Position numbers and translations under genes: made by a program. A stretch of DNA of 64,000 bases from Ceratopteris richardii. Lineage: Eukaryota > Streptophyta > Polypodiopsida > Polypodiales > Pteridaceae. A model generated the notes under the pieces. That model was given only the letters and a program-made list of their open reading frames with translations. It searched no databases and was not told where the DNA came from. The stretch covers positions 111,085,148-111,149,147 of the forward strand of contig CM035417.1 of assembly GCA_020310875.1 (NCBI GenBank), written 5' to 3'. Each line of letters begins with the position of its first letter. Within the stretch, counting starts at the first letter, position 1. Below, in pieces: positions 23,060 through 35,700 of this stretch.

Positions 23060-26000
23060 CTCTCCCTCAAGCTTCAAGCTTCAATTCATCATTCTAACTG
23101 CAACAATCCAATGCCTTTATTTAACTTTGCTATTTTCATTGATTTGAAAGCACATTGGTCCTTCATACTTATATGTTGTACTTCAACTTGTTTAGCCAAC
23201 ACCGTCTCTTTGATGTAATGATAGTGTACCTCTATGTGCTTACTTCTAGCATCGAACATGGGATGGGCAGATAGTGTACCTCTATATGGTGACACCAAAC
23301 ATGTTAGCATATTGATCCTTCATACTTATATGTCGTACTTCAAGTTTTTTAGCCAACACCTTCTCTTTGATGTAATGATAGTGTATCACTATGTGCGTAC
23401 ATATAGCATCCAACATGGATTGACAGATAGGTACACACTACTCGTATTATCATAGATTATTGGAAATTGATTAACTTGCAAGTTTAACTCAAACATTATC
23501 TTATTCAGCCACATAATCTCACAAGTCACTTCAGCTAATGGTCTATATTAGGTTTCAATGGATAAGAGGGCAACTATGGGTTACTTCTTTTCCATCCAAG
23601 AGATGAATTTCTTGCCAGGCATCACTACATATCACTTGTGCTTCTTCTATCCTCTTTGGATCCAACCAAGTCAGCATTTTTATAGGACTTTACCTACAAT
23701 GCACCTTAATTGAGTGTACCCTTAAGATATCTGAATACTCTCTTTGTTGCAAGTAAATGTGCACTCTAGGTGTATAAATGAATTGCGAAAGCACACCAAT
23801 TATATATGATAGATCTATTCTAGTAATAGTGGCATAGTTTAATGATCCAACCATAGAACTATATAGAAGTGGATCTTGTACTTTATTACCTTCCACTGAG
23901 ATCAATTTTATATTCACCTCCATAGCTTGTTCAATGGTTTACATAATGTAAGTCCACACTTCTTCAAAACCTCCAAAGTGTACTTCCTCTACATAAGCCA
24001 AATGCCATTCTCTTTATATATTACTTCAATACCTAAGCTTTGCTTTTTATGTCCTTGATACCTTCTTGATAATTTCCTATAATTGTTTAGGCCATCTACA
24101 TATACACACGAGTAGAAAGTTAATTCGCCTTCCTTGTAAAACAATGATGGATTTTCTTTGCTTTGATTGTATCCACAAATGATTAAATACTCCACAAATC
24201 TTTGATTTCAAGCCCTTGGGGCTGGCTTGAGACCATATAATGCTTTGTTCAACCTACAAACATAGCCATCATTTACTTTATCCTCAAACCCTAATCCTTA
24301 GTCCATGTATACAACTTCCTCTAGTTCTCCATTGAGGAATGCATTCTTCACGTCAAGTTGGAACATCTTACAATTCTTTCTTGCTACAATTGCAATGATG
24401 GTTGTGATAGTAATCATCTTAGCCACAGGGCTAAAGGTCTCCTCATAGTCTAATCCATAAGTGTGAGCAAATCCTTTGGCTACAGGCCTAGATTTATAAC
24501 TAGCAATACTTACATTTGAATGTTTCTTTACTTTATAAAACCACTTGTTTCCAATTACTCTTCATATCTTTCTTCCTTGTTACAAGAGCCCAAGTGTTAT
24601 TTTCTTCCAAAGCCTTGATCTCCTCCTGCATAGCTTCTTTGCACTCCTTGCATCCATTAGCTTCTTCAAAACATGTGGATTCTTCAATAACCTTGTTCAT
24701 ATAAACATAATGTCTAGCCATGAATGAATCATAGGTAAGTCTTTCAACTAGATACCCTACCTATTATATTTCCTTATCTCACCATTCCATTGATTTGGAT
24801 ATTTGTTGTTGATCTTTCAGCTCTCCCCTTCTTCTGATGATGGTCTGAGTTGAGCTCAATCCATGGATATTTATCTTCTTCTATTTTTGTGGGTTTTTTT
24901 TTTGCCTTTGCTTCTTGCATCACTTAATTGACTTTATGTAGGGCTGCTTCCATCCCATGATAGTAGACAAATCGACTCATTCGGTCCACTAAGAACCATG
25001 CTCTTTGGTTCGTCCCTTGTTGTCTTCTTCTCTTCAATTTCATTATCCTGCATAGATACATTTGAGGCATGCCAAGGTAACAATTCACCAAATTTCACAT
25101 CTCTTGATAATTTTAATTCCTTTTCTCTAGAGTTATAACAACTATAACTCTTTCTCTCACCTTTATGATCCATCATCAATCTTGGTCCTTAAGTCATTTG
25201 GAATCAACACATAGCAAGTGCAACCAAAGACTCTCAAGTATGAAACATCTAATTTTCTATTGTACCAAGCTACATAAGGTTTAGTAGCATGTATATCTGA
25301 TGTGGGGGCTCTATTCATGCTATAAAATGCTATCATTGCTGAATCAACCCAATAACAATTAGGCATACTCATCTCCTTCATCATTGCCCTTGCACATTCT
25401 ACAATATACATATTCTTCCTTTCTATCACACCATTTTGTTGTGGTGTATACCTGCATTGGATTTGCCTTTTCATACCATTAGTTTCCAAGAAATAAAAAA
25501 AACTCATGAGAGAAGTATTCTCCCCCTTCATTTGACCTAATACACTTGATGCACATGTCAAATTCTCTTTCAACCATAACCTTGAAATTCTAGAAATAAT
25601 AAAATACATATGATTTATGTCTCATACAATAGAGTGAAGTCATCCTTGTACAATCATCCATGAAAGTCACAAAATTCCTATTACCTCCAATTGAGTTTTC
25701 CTTTGCTGGTCCCCAAACATCTACATGCATGAGGTCGAGTGGAAGGTAGCTCACATAAATGTTCTTCTTGAATGGTAATCTTGGCTGGTTTCCCAACTTA
25801 CAAGCTTCACACAAGTCCTTGAGATTCTGATTATAGAGATTATGCAACCCTAACACTGACCTCTTCTTTTCCATGTCCTTCAAACTTTGAGTGTTTATGT
25901 GTCAAAACCTTTTGTGCCATAGATCCAATTTGCCATCTTCTTATTTCCAAATGTGAAGTAAGTTGTGTGATGAAAGTTAGGTGTCACATCCAAGGTGAAC

Positions 26001-27293
26001 AACCTTCCTTCCTTTTTACCTTTATCTATTAATTTGTACCCTTCTTTAAGGTTTTCCACAAAGCATCCTTTCTTATTGAACTTGACCTGCAAACGGAAAA
26101 CTAGGTTCTTTGTGATTGCGGGAACAAGAAACACATCTTTCAAACACTTGGCTTTATGAGAACCTTGTAACATAACATCACCTATGTGTATAATAGAATG
26201 AGGAGTATCATCACCTATTTCTGCATGTCCTTTGGTTGATGATACCTACATGTTTGACAAGAACTCCTTGCTGCAACTCATCTGGTTGCTACATCCACTA
26301 TCAATGTACCAAGTATTTAATCCTTGTGTCTTCGAGTCACTCATTTGCATCACGGCTAGCATCGGCTTTCATTTTCATTTTAAGTAGATGCATAATTATC
26401 TTGACCTTTACATGTTGAATTTGTCTTCTCCCTTTGATAGCAGTCCCTTGCATAGTGGCCATACTTGCCACAAATGAAGCATCCTTTTGAATTTTGATTG
26501 TATCTATTCTGATTTGACCTTCCTCATCTTCCTTTGAACTTGTCTCTTCCTCTAGATGAAGAGTATTTGCTCTCTTGGTCTTGAGCAAAATCACCCTTTG
26601 ATCCTCTCCCTTGTCTTCCTCTTCCTCTACTTTGATTCCTTCCTCTTCAGTTGCCTTAACATGCATAGAAAGTTGGTCTTCATTGCCCTTTTCTTTTGAA
26701 TATCCAATATTCATTTCCTCAGTGGACATCAAGGCCACCAACTCCTCAAAATTTGGAGGAGTATCTTTGAAATAAATAGATGTTGTAAAAGGTTTCCACT
26801 TCTTCTCATCCCTAAGCACATTTAAGGTTTATGCAACCAGCTCATCATCATCTATGTGACAACCTATAGAGCCTTATGCATCATTGACTTCTTTGATCTT
26901 CAATATGTAATATTTTATGTTGCTGCTAGAGGTTTTCCTCAAGTTGTTAAGCTCATTCTTCAACTGAATCTTCCTAGCTTTAGTCGAGGTGGAAGAGAGT
27001 CTCTCTAGTGTTTCCCATATTTTCATGGAAGTATTTGAGTCTTGCATATGCCCAACCATGGCATTGCTAATATGGCATGAAATTCTGAAGATGACTCTCA
27101 TATCCCTTTCATTCCAATCTTTGAGATTCTTGAATTGATCAGGAGGTGGATTCTCTGCTAATCTAAGTCTTGCATTTGTGTCATTGACGAGATCCCATAA
27201 TCCTTTTCCCATAAGATAACTAGAGATCCGAAACTTCCATGGATAACAACTATTCTTGTCCAGCTTCTCGATTTGCATACTATACTCTAACAT
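23060..27293 (-). pseudogene. Decayed Copia gag-pol (minus strand)
   Basis: All Copia parts appear in order on the minus strand. Gag starts MQIEKLDKNSCYPWKFRISS at about 27,280, and its second half is at 26,337-26,819. The pre-integrase region is at 25,895-26,173, and CEACKLG follows near 25,800. The integrase contains HVDVWGP near 25,720 and RYTPQQNGVIERKN near 25,440. Reverse transcriptase pieces lie near 24,200-24,720 (EEIKALEENNTWALV and a LYGLK-type block), and CVYVDG near 24,100 replaces the usual YVDD. RNase H is at 23,089-23,310 (ARSKHIEVHYHYIKE). Many frameshifts and stops make it inactive. It is a different family from the young Copia element. Confidence 0.9.
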
Positions 27294-27530
27294 GATGAGT
27301 TCTAATACACTCTCCTAGATCCCTTTGGTGTAGAGGAACTAAATAATAACAAAAGATTTAGCTCTGATCTTTAAGATGTATCCAACAAATGATGCTTATG
27401 TGTCCTTCTTTACTAGTAGGATCCCCCTTGCTTGGTGTGTGCCTTAGAGCTTGATTCAACACCACTTCTTCCTTCAAATTTCTTCAAATTATTCTCAGGG
27501 TCTTCTTGAATGGTTTCAATGTGTCGAATA

Positions 27531-27542
27531 GCTCTGATACCA
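27531..27542 (-). other. Primer-binding site of the decayed minus-strand Copia
   Basis: TGGTATCAGAGC on the minus strand, about 240 bp upstream of the gag start, marking the end of that element's 5' LTR at 27,543. Confidence 0.85.
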
Positions 27543-28097
27543 CTTTTGGGAGAATGTACAACTTCTCTATATAGCCTAGAAGCTAAAGTTTCCTCACAAA
27601 AAACTCCATAGGACCTCTCCTTAATGAAATGATTGAATCTATAACAATATGCAAATTGAACCCAAGACCTTTTGCACACACAAGCAAGAATCGGAGGCCT
27701 TGCCAATGCAAATTATTTCACTTTAATTGGTTAGTCCTACCAGGACAATCAATACCTTTAAGACAAACTAATTTTTTTCTTCATTAGGTTTACACAAATA
27801 GGCACCTCTTTGCTCTTCAATATGGTCCCCTCATAATATGCACAAGATTGATCTAAGACTTTAACTAACGCGACTAGCTTTCTAACAAGCCAAAGATTAC
27901 AAGAATTGAGTGAGATATGACTAATGAACAATGCTCAACACTCGGAGTAATCTAGAGTGCTGACACAGGATTCTATGTGTTAGCTATGGAAGCACATAAC
28001 TATTCGAACTCACCCAAGCAAGCAACCAAGGGGCTAGCTTAGCTTAGAGGCCTACTAACTTGCTTCCTAACTATCTAGGAGCACACACGTGCTGGAT
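27543..28097 (-). other. Probable 5' LTR remnant of the decayed Copia; otherwise nothing recognised
   Basis: By position this should be the 5' LTR of the minus-strand Copia, but the far boundary cannot be seen and the 3' LTR is too short for comparison. No gene is visible. Confidence 0.4.
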
Positions 28098-28360
28098 CAC
28101 TACAACATCTGAGGGCATACCGATGTTTTCCATACTGACGGTCATGTCTCAACATTGGTATGACCATTGAAAATCCTTGAAAAACCATGGAGGCAATATC
28201 GACAGTCTCTTAATCATCAGTATAGTCGTTAAAAATCAGTGGTCTATATGCACGTTGGAAATATTTGCGTCGATATGAGCATCGATAACTTACTAGAAAT
28301 TATCAATGCTCATACTAGTGCTCATATCGATACGCATATTAATGTTCATACCAATGGTGT
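28098..28360. repeat. Terminus and subterminal repeats of a second CACTA-like element
   Basis: Begins CACTACAACATCTGAGGGC, a typical CACTA terminus but different from that of the element at 49,683. It is followed by inverted and direct short motifs (GATATGAGCATCGATAA, TTATCAATGCTCATA, GTGCTCATATCGATACG). I found no matching right end before 35,449, so the element is truncated or its far end has decayed. Confidence 0.55.
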
Positions 28361-28593
28361 GTTTTAATTGGATCCGGAGGAAAAACTTGACATTTGCTTG
28401 CATTTGGAACTGAATTTTGCTACTGTTAAGTTTGCGCGTGTTAACTGCATTCTGAGCATATTTTCTACACAGACCTCTCTCTCTCTACACACACCTCTCT
28501 CTTTCTCTAGATCTCGAATTTTGGTAAGCATCACACATACTCTAGCACCCTTTCCCTTTCTCTATGTTTTCCCTTTTCTAATTTCTTTTCTCC

Positions 28594-29421
28594 TTAGTTT
28601 TGTAGGAGGATGGCACACAGGTTAGAGTCCTCCAACATTGATACAAGATACACCTCTGTAGCTTCTTGGAGGGTTTCAATGGCTATCCCTTGGATACAAA
28701 GTCTAGCGCAATAGCGTTGGATCTCTTCCTTCACAACTCTTGCAAATGACCTTTGTGGAATAAGAAGCTGCATAGACTTTTGATAGTGTCGAATCTCTAC
28801 AAAGGCTCTGGTTTTCTTTCTGCACCTTTGTGGTGCTCTTGCATTTGGGGGGATGTTGGGTTGTGGTTGTTGTGGTCTACGACGTGGTTGATAGTCCTTC
28901 TTTCTTCTTGGAGCATCCCTAGATGGTCCTGCCTCATCATTTACTTCCTCTGCCCGACCTTGCTCTCTTTCTTCATCGGTTGGTCTTTGTCCTTGTCCTA
29001 TAGGGAGTGTCTTGCCTCCTTGTGTTACTCGATGGTTCATAGGGATATCATCATTGTTCCATGGTGGCTCGTTTATACTTTCTTCATCTGAGGAACTCGC
29101 TAAATTTGATGTTTCCATCAAAACTTGCCTTCGTGCTCGTTGTTTGGACCTTGTCTTGAGTGGTGTCCTGACTGGGGGCTCATCATCAAATGTGGGAGGG
29201 GAATAATTTATTTTTTGTGTTACATCTCTTCCTTGTGAAGCTTCATCCCCCCGCGATGGAATGCTACCAGAGTGTGTCCTTGCACCCGAGTTTCTTCTAG
29301 AAGAGTGGCTTGTGGTTCGATGCTTCTTGTGGGGTGTCATCCATGTTGGGCACTGAGTACCTTGCACATGGCTAGGGTAGACGACATGATCCTTTCTAAC
29401 AGTCTGCTTTGTGCGTGCCAT
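28594..29421 (-). CDS. Histone H3/CENH3-like protein with a very long N-terminal tail
   Basis: An intact 275-codon frame. Residues 1-10 (MARTKQTVRK) are nearly the first ten of histone H3, keeping R2, K4 and K9. Residues 11-199 are a hydrophilic spacer rich in R, P, Q, S and E, not found in H3. Residues 200-271 align without gaps to the H3 fold from helix N to helix 2: EIRHYQKSMQLLIPQRSF, LQEATEVYLV and EDSNLCAI. The LLIP string and the divergent loop resemble plant CENH3, the centromeric H3. The protein stops at residue 275, before loop 2 and helix 3, which a complete fold needs, so it may be truncated or lack a final exon. The ATG has A at -3 and G at +4, and a TATA box lies 41 bp upstream. 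It lies between a CACTA-like terminus and a transposase-like gene, so it is probably transposon cargo. Confidence 0.8.
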   Translation of the reverse strand: MARTKQTVRKDHVVYPSHVQGTQCPTWMTPHKKHRTTSHSSRRNSGARTHSGSIPSRGDEASQGRDVTQKINYSPPTFDDEPPVRTPLKTRSKQRARRQVLMETSNLASSSDEESINEPPWNNDDIPMNHRVTQGGKTLPIGQGQRPTDEEREQGRAEEVNDEAGPSRDAPRRKKDYQPRRRPQQPQPNIPPNARAPQRCRKKTRAFVEIRHYQKSMQLLIPQRSFARVVKEEIQRYCARLCIQGIAIETLQEATEVYLVSMLEDSNLCAILLQN

Positions 29422-29461
29422 TCTCTTAGGTTGTAAAGTGGTAAAATGAGGAAGGACACCT

Positions 29462-29471
29462 CTATTTATAG
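29462..29471 (-). promoter_or_regulatory. TATA box for the H3-like gene
   Basis: On the minus strand CTATAAATAG lies 41-50 bp upstream of the ATG at 29,421, predicting a very short 5' leader. Confidence 0.6.
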
Positions 29472-29719
29472 CCTTTCACTTAAGAATTGTCCTGTTCACA
29501 TTTAAATGGATAAAAATTAGTTGTAAGACATTAAAAGTATATTAAAAAAAACACTAAAATTTTATTTGAAGTGAAAGGAGTCATAAAAACCTTGAAAAGA
29601 ATAATGCATTTTAAGAGTTTGGAAACTATTTCCAAGTAGAACCCTCGGGGACTCTTTGTGCATGCCGTTGGGCATGATGTAGGGGTCCTGATGATGACAT
29701 CCACTTCTCTCTTGCAATA

Positions 29720-31760
29720 TCATGTTGTAGCTTTCGTGTAATCTTTGCTATTCATCCCAGTCATTGAAACTTGTTGTAAAATCTCTTGAGACTCACCATA
29801 CTTCTTAACAACTAAAGATACATGGCCACCATGACAACCTATAGAATTAAAAAGATCTTCTATTTTTTGGATTGCTATTGTAGACCTCTCTAGTTGTTTC
29901 ATTGCAAATGCATATTCAACATGGAGCTTCAAAAGCCTATCAAAGATCCTCATGAATGCATGCAAAGTACCAAAGTAAACATTGACTAGTGGAAATGGAA
30001 TAATGGGGTTCCAATCATTGCTTATTTTATCACGAGTCGGTTGCTGTAACATTGGACACCTCAAAAGTGATATCTCCCATTCCTTGTGATTGGATGAGTC
30101 TGTTTCATCAATTTCTTCAGAGTTATCAACTCTCATCAATGCCCTTGTAGGTTTCGACTGTCTCTTAGATCCCTTTTAACCTTGTGTACAATATGGGCAA
30201 GGATAGAGAGAAGATGCTCCTTGTTTACAACCTAACATGCATTTTATAGTCTTAAGGTCTCCACCCAAATGCCATTCTACCTTAAAATCACCTATATCAT
30301 CTACAGAAAGCTTTTGCCCATGTATTTGAGAAGAGATTACTTCCATAATCCTTGAAGTCCTACTAAAAATCCACGAAATAACATTGTTTGTTTCTTTGGG
30401 AACTTCTATAGCACTTAACCACCAGATATCTCTCTCTGATTGCACACTGTAACTCAAATGGTCCCTCCTGCCTAAAGTTTCATCACTCATTGCATGGTCC
30501 ATAACTTCATTCAATAGTGTCAAACTCAACCTTTCTATTTGGCGACCCTTTATGATTTGACACTCATCAAGCTTTAGTATGAACTTTAACTTAACATTAT
30601 ACTCTGCACAAAAGAGAAAACATTATCTTAATATGACACTTGAATGCAAAAAAAACTTCAACACCAAATAAAATGTAGTAGGGGTACCTTTGATTGTTGA
30701 ACTATAAAAGCAAACTATTGCTTGTTGAAGCTTCTGAAGATCCACAAATATATTGTTGAATTTAGTGTACAAGTCACATCCTCGTCTGAAGTTTTTGTAT
30801 TGATAGACACTTTATATGGGCATGGAAATATACTTTGAGAAATACATTGTTCTTGTAAGGCTTGCCTAAGAAGGGTGTACATTGCAGTATACCCATTTCT
30901 ACTAATGCCCCCTTCGTCACATATTGCCTGCACATCTTGCACTGTGATATGGTTTTTTAACTTCTTTGAAAACTCAGCTTCAACAACAACTCTAATACAC
31001 TTTCCTATGTGTGAGTCTAAGGCAGAAGTGATTTCTTTGGTGTTTATACAGCTATTCATCAGCTTGAAAAGGTCTTGTGTTGTTCATGAAGCACTTATGT
31101 CGTGAATAAATGACCTACACAATGAAAGATTCCATTACTAATCTTCATTAAAACATATAAAAGTAAAACAAACACTCAGCTTGTTGCATATATACATCGT
31201 TTGCGTGCTCTGCCGCCTTTTGAAAGAGCTTCAAAAAGTGACAATGCTCTTTTCCTATGTCTCATACCAAGTGGAGTCTCTTTCAGCTATTGGAGATTGG
31301 CAGTTAACTTTGAAATTGTGCATTGTTTTGCTTCAATATCCTGTTCCAAATCTGCAAGTTGTTTTTGTAAAGATATGATTGTGCTTTCTAAAGTGACCAC
31401 CCTCATATGATGGAGTTGATATTATTGGAACCAATACTTAGCAGTAGCATGTGAATGTGTAGATAATCGCTTGCAGTAACCTAATAGTCCATCTTCACCC
31501 GCACCAATGAACTGAAGTAAAATTGAGAGGTTATGGAATGTTGGATGGTAAGAAGATATTGGATCAAGAGGATATAGTGAACCATGAGTCCAAAGATCAA
31601 TACTTTTTTCTCCAGCTGCACGACGTTCATTTTCAGAATTGGCATCATTGTTGCATCGTGTATTTGGAGAAAAATCTCTAGGCACACGAACATGGATACT
31701 TGTTGATGCAGGAGCATGAGGACGTTCTACTGTGAAGTTTGTGATACATGTCAACACCAT
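29720..31760 (-). pseudogene. Broken transposase-like gene of unknown family
   Basis: Several minus-strand frames follow each other and look like one gene split by introns or frameshifts: 31,422-31,760, 30,715-31,059, 30,176-30,600 and 29,720-30,175. The third contains HLGGDLKTIKCMLGCKQGAS followed shortly by PCPYC. An acidic residue plus a CPxC pair of this kind is something I associate with eukaryotic DDE-transposase-like proteins, though I cannot name the family. The last contains PLVNVYFGTLHAFMRIFDRL. It does not resemble the TNPD transposase of classical CACTA elements. It lies upstream of the H3-like gene on the same strand and could be the element's own mobility gene. At least one stop (after PCPYCTQG) breaks it. 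Confidence 0.45.
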
Positions 31761-32449
31761 CTTTGCTAATGACCAGCAATATCAAAACACAAAGATGAAA
31801 ACTGGTTGGAAGGGACTCTAAAGCATATGTTATGCTCAAAAAATGTGTTTTCTTGTATGTGTATGGGTTACAGTTTATTTTTCCACTATGCATGATTGAA
31901 AATGATGAAATTTGAAAAAGTCATTTTTTGGGGGAAGCATAGTCACGGATTTGATGATATGGCACTTACATTTGGAGGGAGTTTGAAAATTATACTTTTT
32001 CTAAAAGAAACTTCAAAAAATGGGCCCAAAAAAGTGACTTCTGACATATGTATTAAAAATAGGCCCTTTTGAGTTAATATACACTGAAAATGAGACTTTT
32101 TAAAAGAACTCATTTTTTTATTCAAATACATGCACGAGTTTGATGATGTGGAAAGTAGATCCTCTTTCTCTCTCTCTAGAAGAAGAAAGAGAGAGGCCTA
32201 CTAAAGCCTAAAAAAAAGCCTACTCCAGCCTACTAAAAAGTGCCCTATTAAATGCACTTTGTCCCCTTAAACAAGAACAAAATTAAGCTTAATCCCTAAA
32301 AATTAGGGATCCTTACAAGGCCCATGCAGGGTTCATTTTTCCCCCTAATGTGGTGATTGTAAAGATATCAATGAGCCTACCATTATAGCAGCAAAGCAGG
32401 AAAGAGTTCTATATGTAGACAAAGATAGAGATTACTTTATGATAAGTGA
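31761..32449. other. AT-rich stretch with no recognisable gene
   Basis: Contains homopolymer-rich DNA and a short CT run near 32,160-32,180. No protein similarity was seen. Confidence 0.5.
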
Positions 32450-35316
32450 GGCTATAGAGTGTAAACAAGCTCTTCTTGAGCTTACAAACTAGAATTTCCT
32501 TACCTGGAACTACATACCCTCTAGGTGTTCCATATAGATCTCATTTGTAAGATCTCCATGCATGAAACTAGTTTTCACATCCATTTGGACTAGCTCTAAG
32601 TTCTCCATTGCAATGAATCCAAGCAACATGCATAGGGTAGTCATCTTGACCACTAGAGAGAAGATTTCCTCGAAATCAACACCATGTTGTTGTTTAAAAC
32701 CCTTTGCAACAAGTCATGCTTTATACTTTGGAGAAGCACTATCTGATGTGAATTTCAGCTTACATACCCATTTACATGGTAAAGCTTTCCTGCCATTTGG
32801 CAAAGGTACTAAGTCCCAAGTACCATTCTTGTGAATAGAATCCAACTCACTCTTCATGGCACACTCCCACTTGACATGATCCTCTGTCTACATGGCCTCT
32901 TTCTATCAAGAACGCTCACCGGCATCTGCTAGCATAACAAAATCTAAACTTGGAACATATCTATTAGGTGGATGTGAGACATGTGTAGAGCATCTCAATG
33001 GTTGCTCAATAGGAACATGTGCAGATTGATTTGATCGGACATGCTCTTGTATGACCCTATGTGCATCATTTTTATGCATGCTAATTGGAGGACTAGTATC
33101 CTCAAACACCACTCTTCTCACTTCAACCTCCTTAATGGGTTGTTTATGCATCTTAGCCTCATTGAAAATGACATCACTACTTCTGATCACTAACCGTGTT
33201 TCGATCCCATAAGCGATATCCAAATTTTCCTTCTCCACCATATCCAAGAAAACAGAATTTCCTTGACTTATGGTCCAACTTTTGTCTAAGATTCTTCGGT
33301 ATATGAACATATGCTTCACACCCAAAAAATTGAGGATGATCATAATATGGTGGTTTCCTTGTCCATAACTCCTGTGCCACTTTCAGAACTTTGGCAGTAC
33401 TAGGTGAAAGGTTAATCACACGAATTGCAGTCAATACTGCTTCTACTCAAAAGCCTTGTGAGAGGTTTGCATGATGCAACATCAAAACTAGTCTATCTTG
33501 AATAGTTCTATTCATCCTTTCAGCTACACCATATAAGGAGGTGTAGACTCTCTATGAATCTCTCTAAACTGGAAAAAAAGGTTGAATTCATGTGAGGCAT
33601 ACTCACCCCTATTTTTTGAGCGTAAAGCCTTAAGCTTACTTCCTTTGTCAGTCTCAACCAAAGCAAACCATTTTTTGAAAGTAGGGAATACCTCATCCTT
33701 CAATTTGATAGGATATACCTAGACTTTGCTAGTAGCATCATCTATGGAAGTGACAAAGTAAAGAGAACCACCTAAGGACCTAGTGGGGATAGGACCACAG
33801 ACATCTGTATGAAGGAGATATAAAGGCTGAATTGAAGAGTCAATGTGCATTCTATGCACATTTCTGGTTTGCTTTCTTATTGACAATGCTCACAAAATGA
33901 AAAATCAAAGAAAGACACAGGTAAGTAGCAGAACGAGAAAGATTTTTATTCCATTATGAGATATATAGCCCAAACGACCATGCCAAATAAAAGCCATAGG
34001 CTGTTCAATAACAACTAACAAGTGTTCTTTGTGTGATACAAATAAAGGATAAGAAGACCACCTTGTAACCAAGGTCATCAAGTTGGCCAACAGACATCAA
34101 ACTACGTGATAACTCAGATACATGGTGTATATTATGCATAGTAGATTTTGAACCATCAATGAACTGCACAACCACATCTCCAATCCCCACAACATCACTT
34201 TGGTAAGAGTCACCAAGTCTCACGATACCAAGAGACTTTATCGCATAGTTAGAGAACCCTTCTCTGTGTCGTATCGCATGGAAAGAAGCACCAAAATCTA
34301 GTAGCCATGTGTGGGAAAGAGAATCATCCATAAGATCCTCAGTCGACAGAGTACTATCAAGTGCCAACACATCAGCATCATTAGAAATAACATTAATTTC
34401 TTCAATCTTCACAGTTGAAGTAGATGGTGTAGGTTACTCTTTAACATGCCCATCAAACATTCTATCCTTTACCTTTAGCATTCTTTAATGCATAACAATC
34501 TTTCTTCATATGTCCTTTCTTATGAAAATAATGGCATTCGGTATCCCCTTTCCTTGATTTACTTCTCCTCTTATTCTGTTGACCATTCTTTTCCTTGTTC
34601 TTGCTCCTGACACGTTGCTGATTTTTTCCTTGGTAACAATCACGAACATTATATGCACCTCCACTCTGAGTGCCAACCATAGATTTTCTACGAATCTCCT
34701 CACTCAAGAGTGCTCCACATATATCATCATAGATGAGTTTATAACTAGGTGCACTATTGTTTATAGCTATGCAAAACGTATCCCATGATGATGGCATGGT
34801 GCACAACAGCAATACTGCTTTCATTTCATTATCCATATCCATTTTTAGAGCCTCTATCTGGGAGAACATAGCACCAAAATCATTTAGATGAGCAACAACA
34901 CTATCTGTGTCCATGCGAAGGTCATATAATTTTCTCAACAAATACACTTTATGCCATCTCTTTTTCATATGTATTGCATAACTTCTTCCAAAGCTCCTCT
35001 GCACTTTCACAGTCCAATACTGTAAAGTAAGCATTATCTACCAGGTGCAAGTGAATGCTAGACCTGGGCATTTCATCTAACTCATCCCAATCATCTTCAT
35101 CCATGTGAGCAAGCTTCTTTGAAATCCCATTTAGTGGCTTCCATTGCCTCCTTTGAATCAGCACATCTTTAATATGATTCTTCCATAAAGCAAAGTTTGT
35201 GCCATCAAATTTTTAGATCTCAAAATGGTCTTTGCCCTAAAAGTTGTAGCTCCTCCTCGGCACACTAGCACTGGACCCTGATCCACCAGATGTGCCTATG
35301 ACCTTTAATGCCATGA
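32450..35316 (-). pseudogene. Decayed Copia gag-pol, third family (minus strand)
   Basis: Gag begins near 35,316 (MALKVIGTSGGSGS) and continues at 34,949-35,164 and 34,462-35,034. Its zinc knuckle reads CHYFHKKGHMKKDC, with the second cysteine replaced by F. The protease region (34,005-34,412) has DFGAS where DSGAS is expected. A pre-integrase WHGRLGYISHNG lies near 34,000. Integrase is mostly eroded, with the C-terminal part at 33,177-33,434 (FFGCEAYVHIPK). The first half of reverse transcriptase, broken, runs down to about 32,450. RNase H and LTRs are not seen. Two damaged catalytic or binding motifs and many stops make it inactive. Confidence 0.85.
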
Positions 35317-35700
35317 TGGTAGAGAACTTAGCAGAGTGATAATGGCGGTAAAAAATTCCAAACACCAACGAATAAGTGTATCAAGGTGTAAATCGACCAC
35401 TGTATAGTTGAATAAGCCAAAAATTTGGGAAACTTTTGCTAGATTATCCTCTGCAAAATGAGCATATAACTAGTGTGAAGATATCATAAAACTGCAAGTA
35501 CTAACATGCTTAACTTCATAGTGAATCATTCTCCATTGCATATAATCAGTTACCCAATAGAATCCAACTAGGCTTATCGAGCACCTATGAACAACTATCA
35601 TACATCTCCTATGGCGAGGCTAGGTAATTCTTCCACCTACATCACTGAAGAGACCCCGACATTTGGGCGTCTCCCAGCTAAGAAAACCTCATCACAACCC

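Noticed and set aside
28380..28455. Possible last exon completing the H3-like fold
   Set aside because: A short minus-strand stretch after an AG has a faint loop-2/helix-3 pattern, but no good donor site links it and the match is too weak.
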